NCBI GenBank assembly: GCA_020631735.1
Contig: CM036221.1
Span: forward strand, 15,357,381 to 15,421,380
From: Saccharum officinarum
Lineage: Eukaryota > Streptophyta > Magnoliopsida > Poales > Poaceae
DNA: 64,000 nt
Direction: 5' to 3'
Position numbers and translations under genes: made by a program. Shown here piece by piece: positions 1 to 10,600 of the stretch (its first letter is position 1; the number at the start of each line of letters is the position of its first letter). Below the pieces are notes generated by a model that was not told the DNA's origin, did no database searches, and saw nothing but the letters and a program-made list of their open reading frames with translations.

Positions 1-310
1 ATCTATTTTTGAAACTTCCACTTCATTTGGTGTGAACAAGCATTGGAAGCCAAGGTCACAAAGTTGCCCAACGGATAACAAGTTGAAACTCAATGAAGCA
101 ACATAGAGCACATTTGAGAGTAAGTGATCATGTGATATTGCAATCTTGCCTATACCCTTGACTTTGCTCTTTGAATTATCCCCAAATGTAATCTTCTCTT
201 GACATATTCCATTCTCTTCAATGGTGGTGAACATACGAGGATCACCGGTCATATGTTGAGTGCAACCACTATCAATAACCCAATGAGATCCACCGGTCTT
301 GTAGTTCACC
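1..310 (-). pseudogene. Copia protease region, truncated by the window edge
   Basis: Reading from about 310 to 1, the minus strand encodes WVIDSGCTQHMTGDPRMFT, the retropepsin active-site region with DSG, then residues typical of the protease to GAG-pre-integrase stretch (LYVASLSFNLLSVGQL). It is fused in the usual order after gag. The integrase, RT and RNase H of this copy are off-window. Confidence 0.8.
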
Positions 311-323
311 TACACACAAGAGA

Positions 324-707
324 TCAAGCTTTTTGTTTAGGGACCCAAACTTGAGAGGGGCCCTTGACTTTATCCACTAGTGACTTGGCAACCCATATTT
401 TCTTTGGCCTATTCTTGTTTGGGGGACCCAAAAACATGACTTTCATCTTTCCATTTGAATCTTTTCTTAGCATATAGTGAGCATTGAAAGCGAAAGGTCT
501 AGCGTGCTTGGGCAAGGGTTGTGGTGGTGGAGTTTTGCATTCATGAGCAAAGTGACCTTCTTGACCACACTCAACACATCTCTTTGGCTTGGGCTTTGAC
601 TTGCTTTGTTGTTGTTGAGCTTTTGCTTTCTTCTCTTGATTTGCCAAGTACCCAATACCACTTCTATCCATCTTCATTACGGTGTTCATGAGGAGCTCAC
701 TTTGCAA
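324..707 (-). pseudogene. Second zinc-knuckle segment of Copia gag
   Basis: This 127-residue open frame contains a second CCHC knuckle, CVECGQEGHFAHEC, in a basic Gln/Lys-rich context. It continues gag after a frame change near 720. Two knuckles separated by a coiled coil are characteristic of SIRE-type gag. It leads directly into the protease region at its left. Confidence 0.75.
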
Positions 708-730
708 ATGTTGGCCTCTTGTGAACTTGC

Positions 731-2670
731 TTAGGCCGGTCTTGAGATGCTCTTTTCTTGCTTGAGCTTTTTGTTCTCTTCAATGAGTGACTCATTTGTT
801 GGTTGCTTCTCAAGAGCCATCAAACCTTTTAGCTTCTTGTTCTCATTTGCAAGCTTCTCATTCTCACTCTTAATCTTGGCATAATCATCATGGTTGCTTG
901 ACTCAACCACACTCTTGCCTTTGCTACTAGAACCTTGCTCAATGCTTTCAATGATCAAGTCATCACATGATGTAGCTATATCACACTTAACAACATGGTT
1001 AGTAGCATCATGTGTCTCAAGAGCAAGTTCATTAGCAACCACAAGACTATCATAGTCAATTTTTAATGTGGTGTATTTATCCTTTAGAGAATTATATCTA
1101 GTGATGAGCTCATCATGCTTCTTCTCAAGTTTATCATGTTGATCTTTAAGCTCTTTATTAGAGGTTTTGAGCTCCTTGAGAGTGGAAGACATCACTTCAT
1201 TTTGAACTTTAAGCTCACCACTAGTCTTTTGAATATTTTCAAGCTTGGATGAGAGTGATTCATTTTCATTTTGAAGATCATCATTTTCACTTCTAGTCCT
1301 TCTTATGATTTTAGTGTATTTGTTTAGCAATTTTACAAGTTCATCATAAGAAGGTGAGTCATATTCATCATCACTATCACTATCATCATCATCATCACTA
1401 TCATGGTTTTGTACCTTTCGTTCACCCTTGGCCATAAGGCATAGGTGAGTAGTGGACGATGATGGTGAAGGAGGCGGTGAAGGTGGTGATGAAGATGTTG
1501 GTGAAGATGATGGCCCCATCACAAATGCGGCAACCTTCTCTTTCTCATCATCGCTCTCATCTTCGGAGGACTCACAAGATGATTCAATGTCGGTGAGCCA
1601 ATCACCAACAATGTATGCCTTTCCTCCCTTCTTCTTCTTGTGGAACTCTTTTTTCTTGCCATCCTTCTTCTTGTATGGCTTGTTCTTCTTCTTCTCTTCT
1701 TCTTCATCACTTGAATCATTTTTCTTGCCCTTGTTCTTGTTCTTGTACTTGTCTTTTGGTGGTCTAGGGCATTGATGAGCTAGGTGGCCAAGTTCACCAC
1801 AATTGTAGCAATCCATCTCCGAGATTGGCTTTCTCTTGCTACTTGTGAAGAATTTCTTCTTCTTGCCATCGAACTTGATGCCACTCTTGTTGAGCTTCTT
1901 TAGCATCTTGGTGGTCTTTCTCACCATGAGTGCAAGTGATTCATCATCAACATCACTTTCACTTGAGCTTTCTTGCACCATCATGGCTTGGCCCTTCTTC
2001 TTCTTCTTGTCGTGACTAGCTTTGAAGGCCAAGTCTTTCTTCTTGGAAGATGATGAGCCCTCTTCCGGAGTGATATGCATGTACATCTCATGAGCATTGA
2101 TTTTCCCTAAAACTTGAGTCGGTGTTGCGGTGGAAAGATCACTTTGGTGAAGCACGGTGACAATGTGTCCATACTTCTCAACGGGAAGCACACTCAAGAT
2201 CTTCCTTGCAACATCCGATTGGCTCATTTTGGTGAGCCCAAGAGCATTGAGGTCCTCTACAAGAACATTAAAGCGAGTGTACATGTCATTAGCACTTTTT
2301 TTGGGAAGCATCTCAAAAGAATTAATTTTCTTTAAGGCTATGTGATAGCGTTCCTCACGCTCACTCTTAGTTCCCTCATGGAGAGCACAAAGATTTTCCC
2401 ACAATTCATGAGCGTTCTTTGCATTACGCACGCGATTGAAGATATCTTTGCCTAAACCCCGGTAGAGTGCATTTTTGGCCTTTGCATTCCACCGGTCGTA
2501 CTTCTCCTCGTCACGACTTGGGTTAGCGGGATCCCTTATGGGGGAAGCCCTTCGGTTGCGGCTCTAAGGCACCCAACATCTATGGCTTCGAGGTACGCCT
2601 CCATACGAATTTTCCAATATGGAAAATCGTCTCCCTCAAAAGTGGGAGGTGGTCCTTCCCCATTAGACAT
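731..2670 (-). pseudogene. Copia gag polyprotein, frame-broken
   Basis: The likely start is the ATG at 2668-2670 (MSNGEGPPPTFEGDDFPYW...), a typical Copia gag N-terminus. The frame breaks between about 2570 and 2440, and a long open frame runs from 2431 to 731. That frame holds the UBN2/gag core (MRNAKNAHELWENL..., ARKILSVLP), then a CCHC zinc knuckle CYNCGELGHLAHQC, then Lys/Asp/Glu/Ser-rich stretches. The last ~200 residues are a predicted coiled coil rich in Lys, Glu, Asn and Leu. Gag would form the virus-like particle and bind RNA. The frame breaks suggest a dead copy, although its long open stretch implies modest age. Confidence 0.8.
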
Positions 2671-2708
2671 CTTGCTCTAGGCGGTAAAGCCTAAAAATAG
2701 AGCAACAC

Positions 2709-2721
2709 GGCTCCGATACCA
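2709..2721 (-). other. Primer binding site (tRNA-iMet type)
   Basis: The minus strand reads TGGTATCGGAGCC, the usual complement of initiator methionine tRNA in plant Copia elements, two bases inside the LTR boundary. Confidence 0.85.
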
Positions 2722-2723
2722 AT

Positions 2724-4294
2724 TGAAAGGATCAAGATGCCCAAGAGGGGGGGTGAATTGGGCTTTTCTAAAAATTAGATGCAAGAAATAAATCCTACAA
2801 GCCGAAATTCACCCCTAGTGTCTACTTGTGTTCCTAGAGAGTCTACCGATACAAAGTTTTGCACCCTAGTTTCCAATCCTAGTCTAGCATGGCAAGTCTA
2901 GGAATGTAAACAAGCAATGAAAGTAAATACGAGAATGTAAATGCTTGAATGTAAAGGGGCAAGGAACAAGGCGATGTTTTTCCGAGGTATCGGAGAGTCG
3001 CCACTCCCCACTAGTCCTCGTTGGAGCACCCGCGCAAGGATGTAGCTCCCCCTTGATCCGCGCAAGGATCAAGTGCTCTCTACGGGTTGATTCTTTGACA
3101 CTCCGTCGCGGTGAATCACCCACAACCGCTCACAAGACGAGTTGGGTCATCCACAAGCTTCGCCGTCTAGGTGATGGCGATCACCAAGAGTAACAAGCTA
3201 GAACTCTCACTTGACCACTACGAGCCCAAATGAGAAAGTGGATGCACACTTGCTACTCTCTAATCGCTAGTGAGGAACTCTCAAGCTTTGATTCTCAAAT
3301 CTCTATCCTCACTAGTGCTCTTGCACTCCCTTGCACTCCAAAGGTGTTTATCAGCTGATCAAATGAGCAAGAGACCTCTAAAAGAGGTGGTGGGGATGTA
3401 TTTATACACCCCACAAACAAAACGAACCGTTACCTGCTGACTCAGCAAAACACGAGCTGACCGGACGCGCCGGTCGAACTGACCGGACGCGCCGGTCGCC
3501 CGTAACGGTCGAAATCCGAAAAACAACCGAGTGACCGGACGCGCCGGTCAGGGATGACCGGACGCGTCCGATCGTGCAGTGAGCACTCTGTAAACACATC
3601 GGACGCTGGACCGCGTCCGATCGATGATGACCGGACGTGTCCGGTCGTCTCTGGACCTTACTGGACTGTGACCGGACGCGCCGATCACACCCAGGACGCG
3701 TCCGATGGAGTGTTTCCCTCAGTGACACGTGTTGACTTCTGACCACCGCGTCCGGTCCTCGCGAGGACCGCGTCCGGTGTTTAGAGCTGAAACCCTAGCC
3801 GCGGAACTGTACTGACCGGACGCGTCCGGTCAAGCCGAGGACCGCGTCCGGTCAAGGGAAAACAACCCGAAACTCTCCGAAACGCGTCACAACTTGAACC
3901 AAGTTGCTTCCAACTGAACTTAGAGCTAATCTAGAGCTGCCTAGCGCCAAGTTTAACAAGTGTGCACCACACCTAAACATAGGACTCGCCTAGGTCAAGC
4001 TACCCGCTCATGCCCCCCTTTATAGTACGGCCAAAAGAGAAAAACGGAGATCCTAACGACTATTCCAAATGTCTCTCAACACCTCGACATCCGGAACTAA
4101 CCGTCCTTAATCTTGACGTCACTCTTTTGAAAACCGAAACGATTTCCATCAAGGGGCATGAATACCATGGTGCCCAAAGCAGTTAAAACCTCCATGACCT
4201 AACTTACCAAAGTTTCTGCAAAACACACGTTAGTCATGGTAATAAAGCGTTGTCATCAATTGCCGAAACAAACCTCGGGGCCTAGATGCTTTCA
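2724..4294 (-). repeat. 5' LTR of the SIRE-like Copia element
   Basis: The LTR is 1571 bp. It starts TGAAAG and ends CTTTCA on either strand, a 6-bp terminal inverted repeat. A TATA-like GTATAAATA lies on the minus strand at 3399-3407. Just upstream of it in minus-strand sense (3450-3860) is a cluster of GACCGGACGCG(C/T)CCGGTC-type palindromes, placed like a U3 enhancer block. The primer site directly abuts position 2724. Confidence 0.85.
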
Positions 4295-4529
4295 TGTGTG
4301 ACGCCGAGAGAGACCAGAAAGGAGACGCCGGTCCACGCACGGACACAGCCCTCGCCGCTGAACATTTCAACGGGCCCGTGTTGTTATTTCTCTGTCATAG
4401 CAGCATCCGTCGCCTGCTGCGTACTAGTACACTTGCGCTAGCTGCTGTACTAGTGGCTGTGGCTGTGGCTGGGACTGGAATTAGGGGCCGGTTTAGATGA
4501 AAAAAAAAACAAGAACTTGAAACGATTTG

Positions 4530-5130
4530 TCTAGCATGTTTAGCTAGTCTATGCGCCTTCTTGTTTAATTGTCTTGGTACGAATCTTGCAAAATTCAATT
4601 GGCTGGGAAGCTGAGTTGTTTATAATCTCAGCAACTGTGGGTCTAGTCCTCCAATGTGCTGGTTTCGGGTTTTCATCCTGTAAGGTCTTCACAAGTTACT
4701 CGCAGTCCGAATAAATTTTGCACCAGAGCTGTCATCACCTATGTAGCCAACTGAGTGGCTAGAGCTTCCGCTTGAAGAGGGCTCTAGCATCTTATGCCTG
4801 CGCTTTGATTAGTAGAACTGATTGTGCTGAATTCTGCAATTTTGGTATGTAAATGCCCAGTCCAGCAAGAGTAGAGCCTAACAGTTGTTGGTCAGGTGGA
4901 ATTGAAGTATCTAAATAGCAATTTACTTCCTGCAGGGGTTGTTGTTGTTCAGCCATGGTAGTCAACTGTTCATCCAACTCCTTAAGTTGAGTGGTGGTCG
5001 TTGGGTTTTGATCATCACCTGCAAAATTTACAAGTTTCGTACCTTGTATTTCAGCTGCAGTGGCATGGTGCAGTTGCCATTCAGTCCATGTCTTTTGTTT
5101 GCATCTTTGCTCATTTCTTGCTCTCCAAAT
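4530..5130 (-). pseudogene. LINE-type RNase H domain fragment
   Basis: The minus strand gives pieces in several frames. They are WRARNEQRCKQKTWTEWQL near 5110-5050, AGLGIYIPKLQNSAQSVLLIKAQA near 4870-4792, and NFARFVPRQLNKKAHRLAKHA near 4598-4530. In order, these match the linker and the C-terminal RNase H-like domain (RVT_3 family) found at the end of plant LINE reverse transcriptases and related genes. Stops and frame changes separate the pieces, so this is a decayed fragment. No upstream RT core was seen. Confidence 0.6.
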
Positions 5131-5484
5131 AAACTATAAAGTCGTGAGTATTGTTTGAAACAACTCACCTGAAATGTAAGGGTGAAGAATGAAAGAGACG
5201 GAGTCTTGCACTCCTTGCTGATCTACAGGAAGGATATCAGTTCTTTATGGGGTGGGGGGGGGAGATGTTGCAAACCAGACTGCTCTTGTAAAATCACAAT
5301 AAAAAAAATAGGTGTGAATCTGATTCCTCTTGGCCACATTTTGTGTAATTTTAGCTATATGAGTGGAGTATGCAGCTGCCCTTGCTCCTGATGCAAGGGC
5401 TTGCCTTAGCAGTCTCCAAGTGAAAGCTGTAACCCTTGATGAAAGATTTTTGTGTTTTCATGTCCCGCATAAAAATTTGAGTGA
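5131..5484. other. Intergenic, no recognised feature
   Basis: No conserved coding or repeat terminus was recognised. A G-rich run (near 5250) and an A-rich run (near 5300) are present. It could be more of the decayed LINE, but nothing supports that directly. Confidence 0.4.
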
Positions 5485-5822
5485 GGGCCTGTTTAGTTTC
5501 TACCTAAAAATTTTTCATCTCGTCACATCAAATGTTTGGACACATGCATAGAGCATTAAATGTAGATAAAAAAAATAATTGCACAGTTTGCATGGAAACC
5601 ACAAGACGAATCTTTTAAGCCTAATTAGTTCATGATTAGCCATAATTGCTACAGTACACACGTACTAATGACGGATTAATTAGGCTTAATAAATTTGTCT
5701 CGCAGTTTCTAGGCGAGTTATGTAATTAGTTTTTTTATCAGTATCCGAACACCTCTTCTGACATCCCATAAAACATTCAATATAACATTTAAAAACTTTT
5801 TACTCACGAACTAAACAAGGCT
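5485..5822. mobile_element. Tourist-like MITE, copy A
   Basis: It begins GGGCCTGTTTAG and ends CTAAACAAGGCT, giving imperfect terminal inverted repeats, with TGA on both sides as a possible 3-bp target duplication. The interior has the familiar ACACATGCAT.GAGCATTAAAT and ACGAATCTTTTAAGCCTAATTAG-type motifs of a very common grass MITE family. Assignment to PIF/Harbinger is tentative. Confidence 0.65.
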
Positions 5823-5833
5823 TGATCTATAGA

Positions 5834-6173
5834 GGGTGGGTTTAGTTGGTGAAAAGTTTTTAGGAAAAATGTCACATTGGATGTTTCGTGTGATGTCGGA
5901 AGAGGTTTTTGATACTAATAAACAAACTAATTACATAGCTTGTCTGGAAACCGCGAGACGAATTTATTAAGCCTAATTAATCCGTCATTAGCACATTTGT
6001 TACTGTAGCGCTTTAGTGTCAAATCACGGACTAATTAGGCTCAAAACGTTCATCTCGTGATTTCCAACCAAACTATACAATTAGTTTTTTTTCGTTTACA
6101 TTTAATGCTCCATGCATATGCCGCAAGATTCGTTATTGTAGTTTTTCGTATTTTTTTTGATCTAAACACACCC
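5834..6173. mobile_element. Tourist-like MITE, copy B (inverted relative of copy A)
   Basis: It begins GGGTGGGTTTAG and ends CTAAACACACCC. The interior shares AAGCCTAATTAATCCGTCATTAG and TTTAATGCTCCATGCATATG with the neighbouring copy, mostly in the reverse sense. It lies only 11 bp from copy A. Flanking triplets (AGA/ATA) are not a clean target duplication. Confidence 0.6.
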
Positions 6174-6180
6174 ATAGGCA

Positions 6181-6455
6181 GGGATGGAAACGGATCGGAT
6201 ACGAACGGATATCCATGATATCATATTTGTTTTCATATTTCTGGTCGGATTCAGATCCGAATACGGATAGTGTCAGTCATACCGGATAAAATACGATTGG
6301 ATGTCGACATCATAAATATGTGATTTAAGTTTTCAGATACGGATACGGTATCGGATGTTGAATATCTAGACTCGGATATGGACAGATCTGAACCCCTCTA
6401 AACGGATTCGATCTCGAATACGGTCGGAAAATATCCGTACCGTTTTCATCCCTAC
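6181..6455. mobile_element. hAT-like MITE with GGGATGGAAACGG ends
   Basis: The element starts CAGGGATGGAAACGG and ends CCGTTTTCATCCCTA, an inverted repeat of about 15 bp with one mismatch inside the core. The interior is rich in CGGATA/TATCCG motifs. These ends are common in small grass hAT-type elements. No clear 8-bp target duplication was found, so the superfamily is tentative. Confidence 0.6.
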
Positions 6456-6709
6456 CCCAGAGATAATCTCCTACTCCGATTTGTTGGAAGCAAGGCAACG
6501 AGACTGACTTGTCAGCAGCAGCAAGGAACAAGGACTAGCAAGAATGCCCATGCCACTCCCTCCAGCCTGCAGTGCACAGCCAGAGCCCTGGCATGGCGAT
6601 CCGCATCGTACCACTCTCTAAACACATCTCTAAAGTAATATTCTGTCCTAGTCATTCAGGATTCTTACCTCTATACCAACTCTTGCATCCATATTTACTC
6701 TATATTGTA

Positions 6710-6966
6710 CTCCCTCCGTGTAGGAAAGAATGCAATTCTAGCACAGTATCATTGTTTTGTATCTTAAGTTCGATCAATTATAGATAAAAAAGTATCAATA
6801 TTTATGATATCAAATAAATATCATTAGATTAATTACGAAATGTATTTTTATAATAAATTATTTTGGAGCCGTAAATGTGAATAGTATTTGCTAGAAATTT
6901 AGTCAAACATGAACTACTTTTGTTGGCGCGTAACACGTAGTTGCATTCTTTTCTGGACGGAGGTAG
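6710..6966. mobile_element. Stowaway-like MITE
   Basis: The ends are CTCCCTCCGT and ACGGAGGTAG, flanked by TA on both sides (6708-6709 and 6967-6968). This is the hallmark of Stowaway (Tc1/mariner-derived) MITEs. The interior is AT-rich and partly self-complementary. Confidence 0.85.
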
Positions 6967-7625
6967 TACTCTATATCAACAACCATCTCATATCATCTCT
7001 CCTCTCTCTCTTTCTCTCTCCTCCTTCCTCTCTCTTCTCTCTCCTTACCAATTACAGGTGCGCACAGACACGCTTCCTGTGGCGTGTACTGTAGCATATG
7101 TTACTGTAGCGTCATGCGTGTTTACCATCTAGACGCTCAAACGCTGCCTGGTCGCCTTTACCGTCGCGCGGTGCGGACAGCCTCAAGGAGCGGACCGGAG
7201 CCCGGAGACCTGTCATCTCATCTGCCACCACTAGTAGTAAGCCGCATTAACTAGGAGTTACAGCTAACACTACACCGCCCGGCCCCCTCTACCTCAACCT
7301 GTTACCTGCCTCGTCCGCACCGCTAACAAACCACCACCGCGCACGACACTTGGGCACCGAGCGAGCCCAGCCGTCGTCCATGGCCATGGCGGTGTGCGGC
7401 GCCGCGTCTGACGTCTCCCTTCCTTGAACCCTGCTCGTCGCTTCTCATCCCTCGTCGTCCCGTAGCCTCTTTGTCTCATCCTTGCCGCTCGCCAATGTCA
7501 CTCCTCCAACTCCACGACGCGTGCACGTACGTACGCGTACAGGCGTAGCCCTCTTTCTTCCACGTACAAAGATCCCTCCCTTGTTTGGTTGGTCACCAGG
7601 AGTCGCAGCGTGCCGTGCCGCGCCG
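6967..7625 (+). promoter_or_regulatory. Upstream region of the ABCB gene
   Basis: This stretch holds a CT-rich tract (about 6990-7045), common in plant 5' regions, and then GC-rich sequence. No convincing TATA box was found. An in-frame ATG at 7482 precedes the chosen start, but the 48 residues it would add are not typical of the family. Confidence 0.45.
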
Positions 7626-10600
7626 ATGTCTGAGTCCAGCAGGGCGTTCCACCTCGACGCCCCGTCGTCCTCGTCGTCGGCCGCCGCCGCCGGCGACCAT
7701 CATCACCATGGGAAGCCCGCCTCGGCCACGACCGCGGGAGGCGGCGGCGGCGGCGGCGGCAGCGTGCCGTTCCACAGGCTGTTCGCTTTCGCGGACGGCG
7801 CCGATGCGGCGCTCATGTCCCTGGGCACGCTCGGCGCGCTCGCCAACGGCGCCGCGATGCCGCTCATGACGGTCCTCTTCGCCCGCCTCATCGACGCCTT
7901 CGGCGGCGCCACCGACACGCGGGACGTCGTGGCGAGGGTCTCCAACGTCTCGCTCCAGTTCCTCTACCTCGCCGTCGCATCCGCCGTCGCCTCCTTCGTG
8001 CGTAAGTCCATAGTCCATACACACATACTCCCTGCTCCGACACTGTTCCTCCACCGACACTCTCACTGACGCACATCGATCCATCGTCCACACAGAGGTG
8101 GCGTGCTGGATGATCACCGGCGAGCGGCAGGCGGCGCGGATCCGGGGCCTGTACCTGCGGGCCATCCTGCGCCAGGAGGTGGCCTTCTTCGACCAGCGCG
8201 CCACCACGGGCGAGGTGGTGGGGCGGATGGCGGGGGACACCGTGCTCATCCAGGACGCCATGGGCGAGAAGGTCGGCAAGTGCATCCAGCTGCTCGTCGC
8301 CTTCGCGGGCGGGTTCGCCGTCGCCTTCGCGCAGGGCTGGCTCCTCGCGCTCGTCATGCTCGCCACCATCCCGCCGCTCGTGCTCGCCGGCGCACTCATG
8401 TCCAGCGTCGTCGCCAGGATGGCTTCCCTCGGACAGGCCGCCTACGCCGACGCCGCCGTCGTCGTCGACCAGACCATCGGCTCCATCACGACAGTAATAT
8501 GTCTTATCCACCAAGCCTCTGATTTCCTTTCCTTCCCTTTGCATCGTTCATGTCGGTCCGATGACACGTCACTCCAACGCACACCACCCAACTCCCAAGG
8601 TCGCGTCTTTCACCGGCGAGCAGCGGGCGGTGGCCAAGTACAGCAGCTCGCTCAAGAGGGCGTACAGCTCCGGCGTCTGGGAGGGGCTCGCCGCCGGTGT
8701 CGGCATGGGCTTCGTCATGGTGCTCCTCTTCTGCGGATACTCCCTGGGGATTTGGTACGGCGCCAAGCTCATCCTGGAGAAGGGATACACCGGCGCACAA
8801 GTCATGAATGTCATCTTCGCAGTCCTCACTGGCTCACTGTAAGTTTTTTTTTTCCTTTCATCTTCACTAACGCATGCATTTCCGACAGAATTTAGTTGCA
8901 CCGGTAATCTCATCTCAACAAGGGTCAGTCAAGATCATGACAAGTGTGTGACCAAATATAGTCTTTATCTGCAACTGCAAGAAACGAAAACAAAAAGACT
9001 ACGAAAACAAATGTTCATGTTGCTTTCTCTGTATACATGATAAATCTATCAGGATTCTGCCGTTTTCTGTCTATGATGAAGCCTACTATATTTGGATTTG
9101 CCCCTGATTAAGACATGTCAGGCAGGCCACTCGGCAGTTTGACGGTGATAAGCACTAGATGTTGTCAGCAAACAAATAAAGCTAGACCAACCCTGCACGT
9201 TTCTTTTATTCAGTTAGCGCTTAGCAGCAACAGACCAAATGCAGATCATGCCAACCTTGCCTTTTTGTTTTAACAGGTTCATACCATCCATACCCAGCAA
9301 GGTTGGCAGGAACCGAGCATTAGTGTGTGTGTGTTGACCCAGCCTTCTTTTGAGGCCATTGTAGGAGCCAGGGATTGAACCCTGGGCAGCCAGCTCCCAC
9401 GTTTTAACCGCCTGCTCTATGAGCAGTTCCTAAACCAAGCATTAGTGTTGTTGAGTAACCATAATTGTCCAACCCAACCGAGTCGAATTCCCATGAAATT
9501 CACTTTTGTCTTCTGACAAACTTTTTCACTTTTGTCTTTTGCGCTGGCAAAAGTGTCATATCATGTACAGGAGATAATTTTCTATCTTTAGTCAGTGCTA
9601 AATGATGCATCTGCTGCAGTCTCAGCATGCTTTCTTGTCACCGAATTCAAAGTACTGTTGATTGCACATGAAGTTCTTCGATCAGACCAACATAATTAGT
9701 TAACTTAGCAAGCTGACCCTCTTGCTATTGCAATCACCAGAGCTCTGGGCCAGGCATCTCCGAGCATGAAAGCATTTGCCGGAGGGCAGGCTGCGGCATA
9801 CAAGATGTTCGAAACAATCAACAGGGAGCCTGAGATTGACGCGTACAGCACGGCAGGTAGGAAGCTGGACGACGTTCAGGGAGACATTGAGTTCAGGGAT
9901 GTTTACTTTTCGTATCCAACAAGGCCTGATGAACAGATCTTCAGTGGTTTCTCCCTTGCCATACAGAGTGGCACAACTGTTGCACTAGTTGGGCAGAGTG
10001 GGAGTGGCAAGTCGACGGTTATCAGCTTGATTGAGCGGTTCTATGACCCTCAGCTCGGTGAAGTTCTGATAGACGGTGTTGATCTAAGGGAGTTCCAGTT
10101 GAGGTGGATCAGAAGTAAAATCGGCCTCGTGAGCCAAGAACCAGTCCTGTTCACTGCTAGCATAAGAGATAACATAGCTTATGGCAAGGACAATGCAACC
10201 GATGAGCAGATCAGAGCTGCAGCTGAGCTTGCTAATGCCTCCAAATTCATAGATAAAATGCCCCAGGTCAGAAGACTTCTTATCCTATGAATTTACAGAT
10301 TTCATCACTGATGATGAATTTTAAAGAAAATATATGAGACAAGCTACCCTGCTATGTGTTTGAATTTCTTGATGTTTTTGACATTTTCCCAGGGTTTTGC
10401 TACTTCAGTTGGTGAACATGGAACACAACTTTCAGGTGGGCAGAAGCAAAGAATAGCCATTGCCAGAGCAATTCTCAAAGATCCAAGAATCTTACTATTA
10501 GATGAAGCAACAAGCGCTCTAGACACTGAATCTGAAAGGATTGTACAGGAGGCTCTTGATAGGGTCATGACGAACCGGACAACTGTCATAGTTGCTCACC

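Larger units (their letters stand above)
1..4294 (-). mobile_element. SIRE/Maximus-like Copia retrotransposon, 5' part (5' LTR, PBS, gag, start of pol)
   Basis: An LTR, a tRNA-iMet primer site, gag and the start of pol follow one another on the minus strand, reading from 4294 toward 1. The remaining pol and the 3' LTR lie beyond the left edge. The gag carries two CCHC zinc knuckles and a long charged coiled-coil extension, and the protease motif is DSGCTQHMTG. These fit the SIRE/Maximus group of Copia elements known in grasses. Gag is interrupted by frame changes, so this copy is not intact. The 5 bases outside the LTR are TGTGT (4295-4299); the matching target duplication would be outside the window. 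Confidence 0.85.

Noticed and set aside
7593..8544. Long minus-strand open frames opposite ABCB exons 1-2
   Set aside because: They are shadows of the GC-rich coding strand; the plus strand has the ABC transporter domains and splice sites.
9360..9440. tRNA gene
   Set aside because: B-box and A-box-like motifs are present, but no full cloverleaf; flanking 15-bp repeats fit a SINE.
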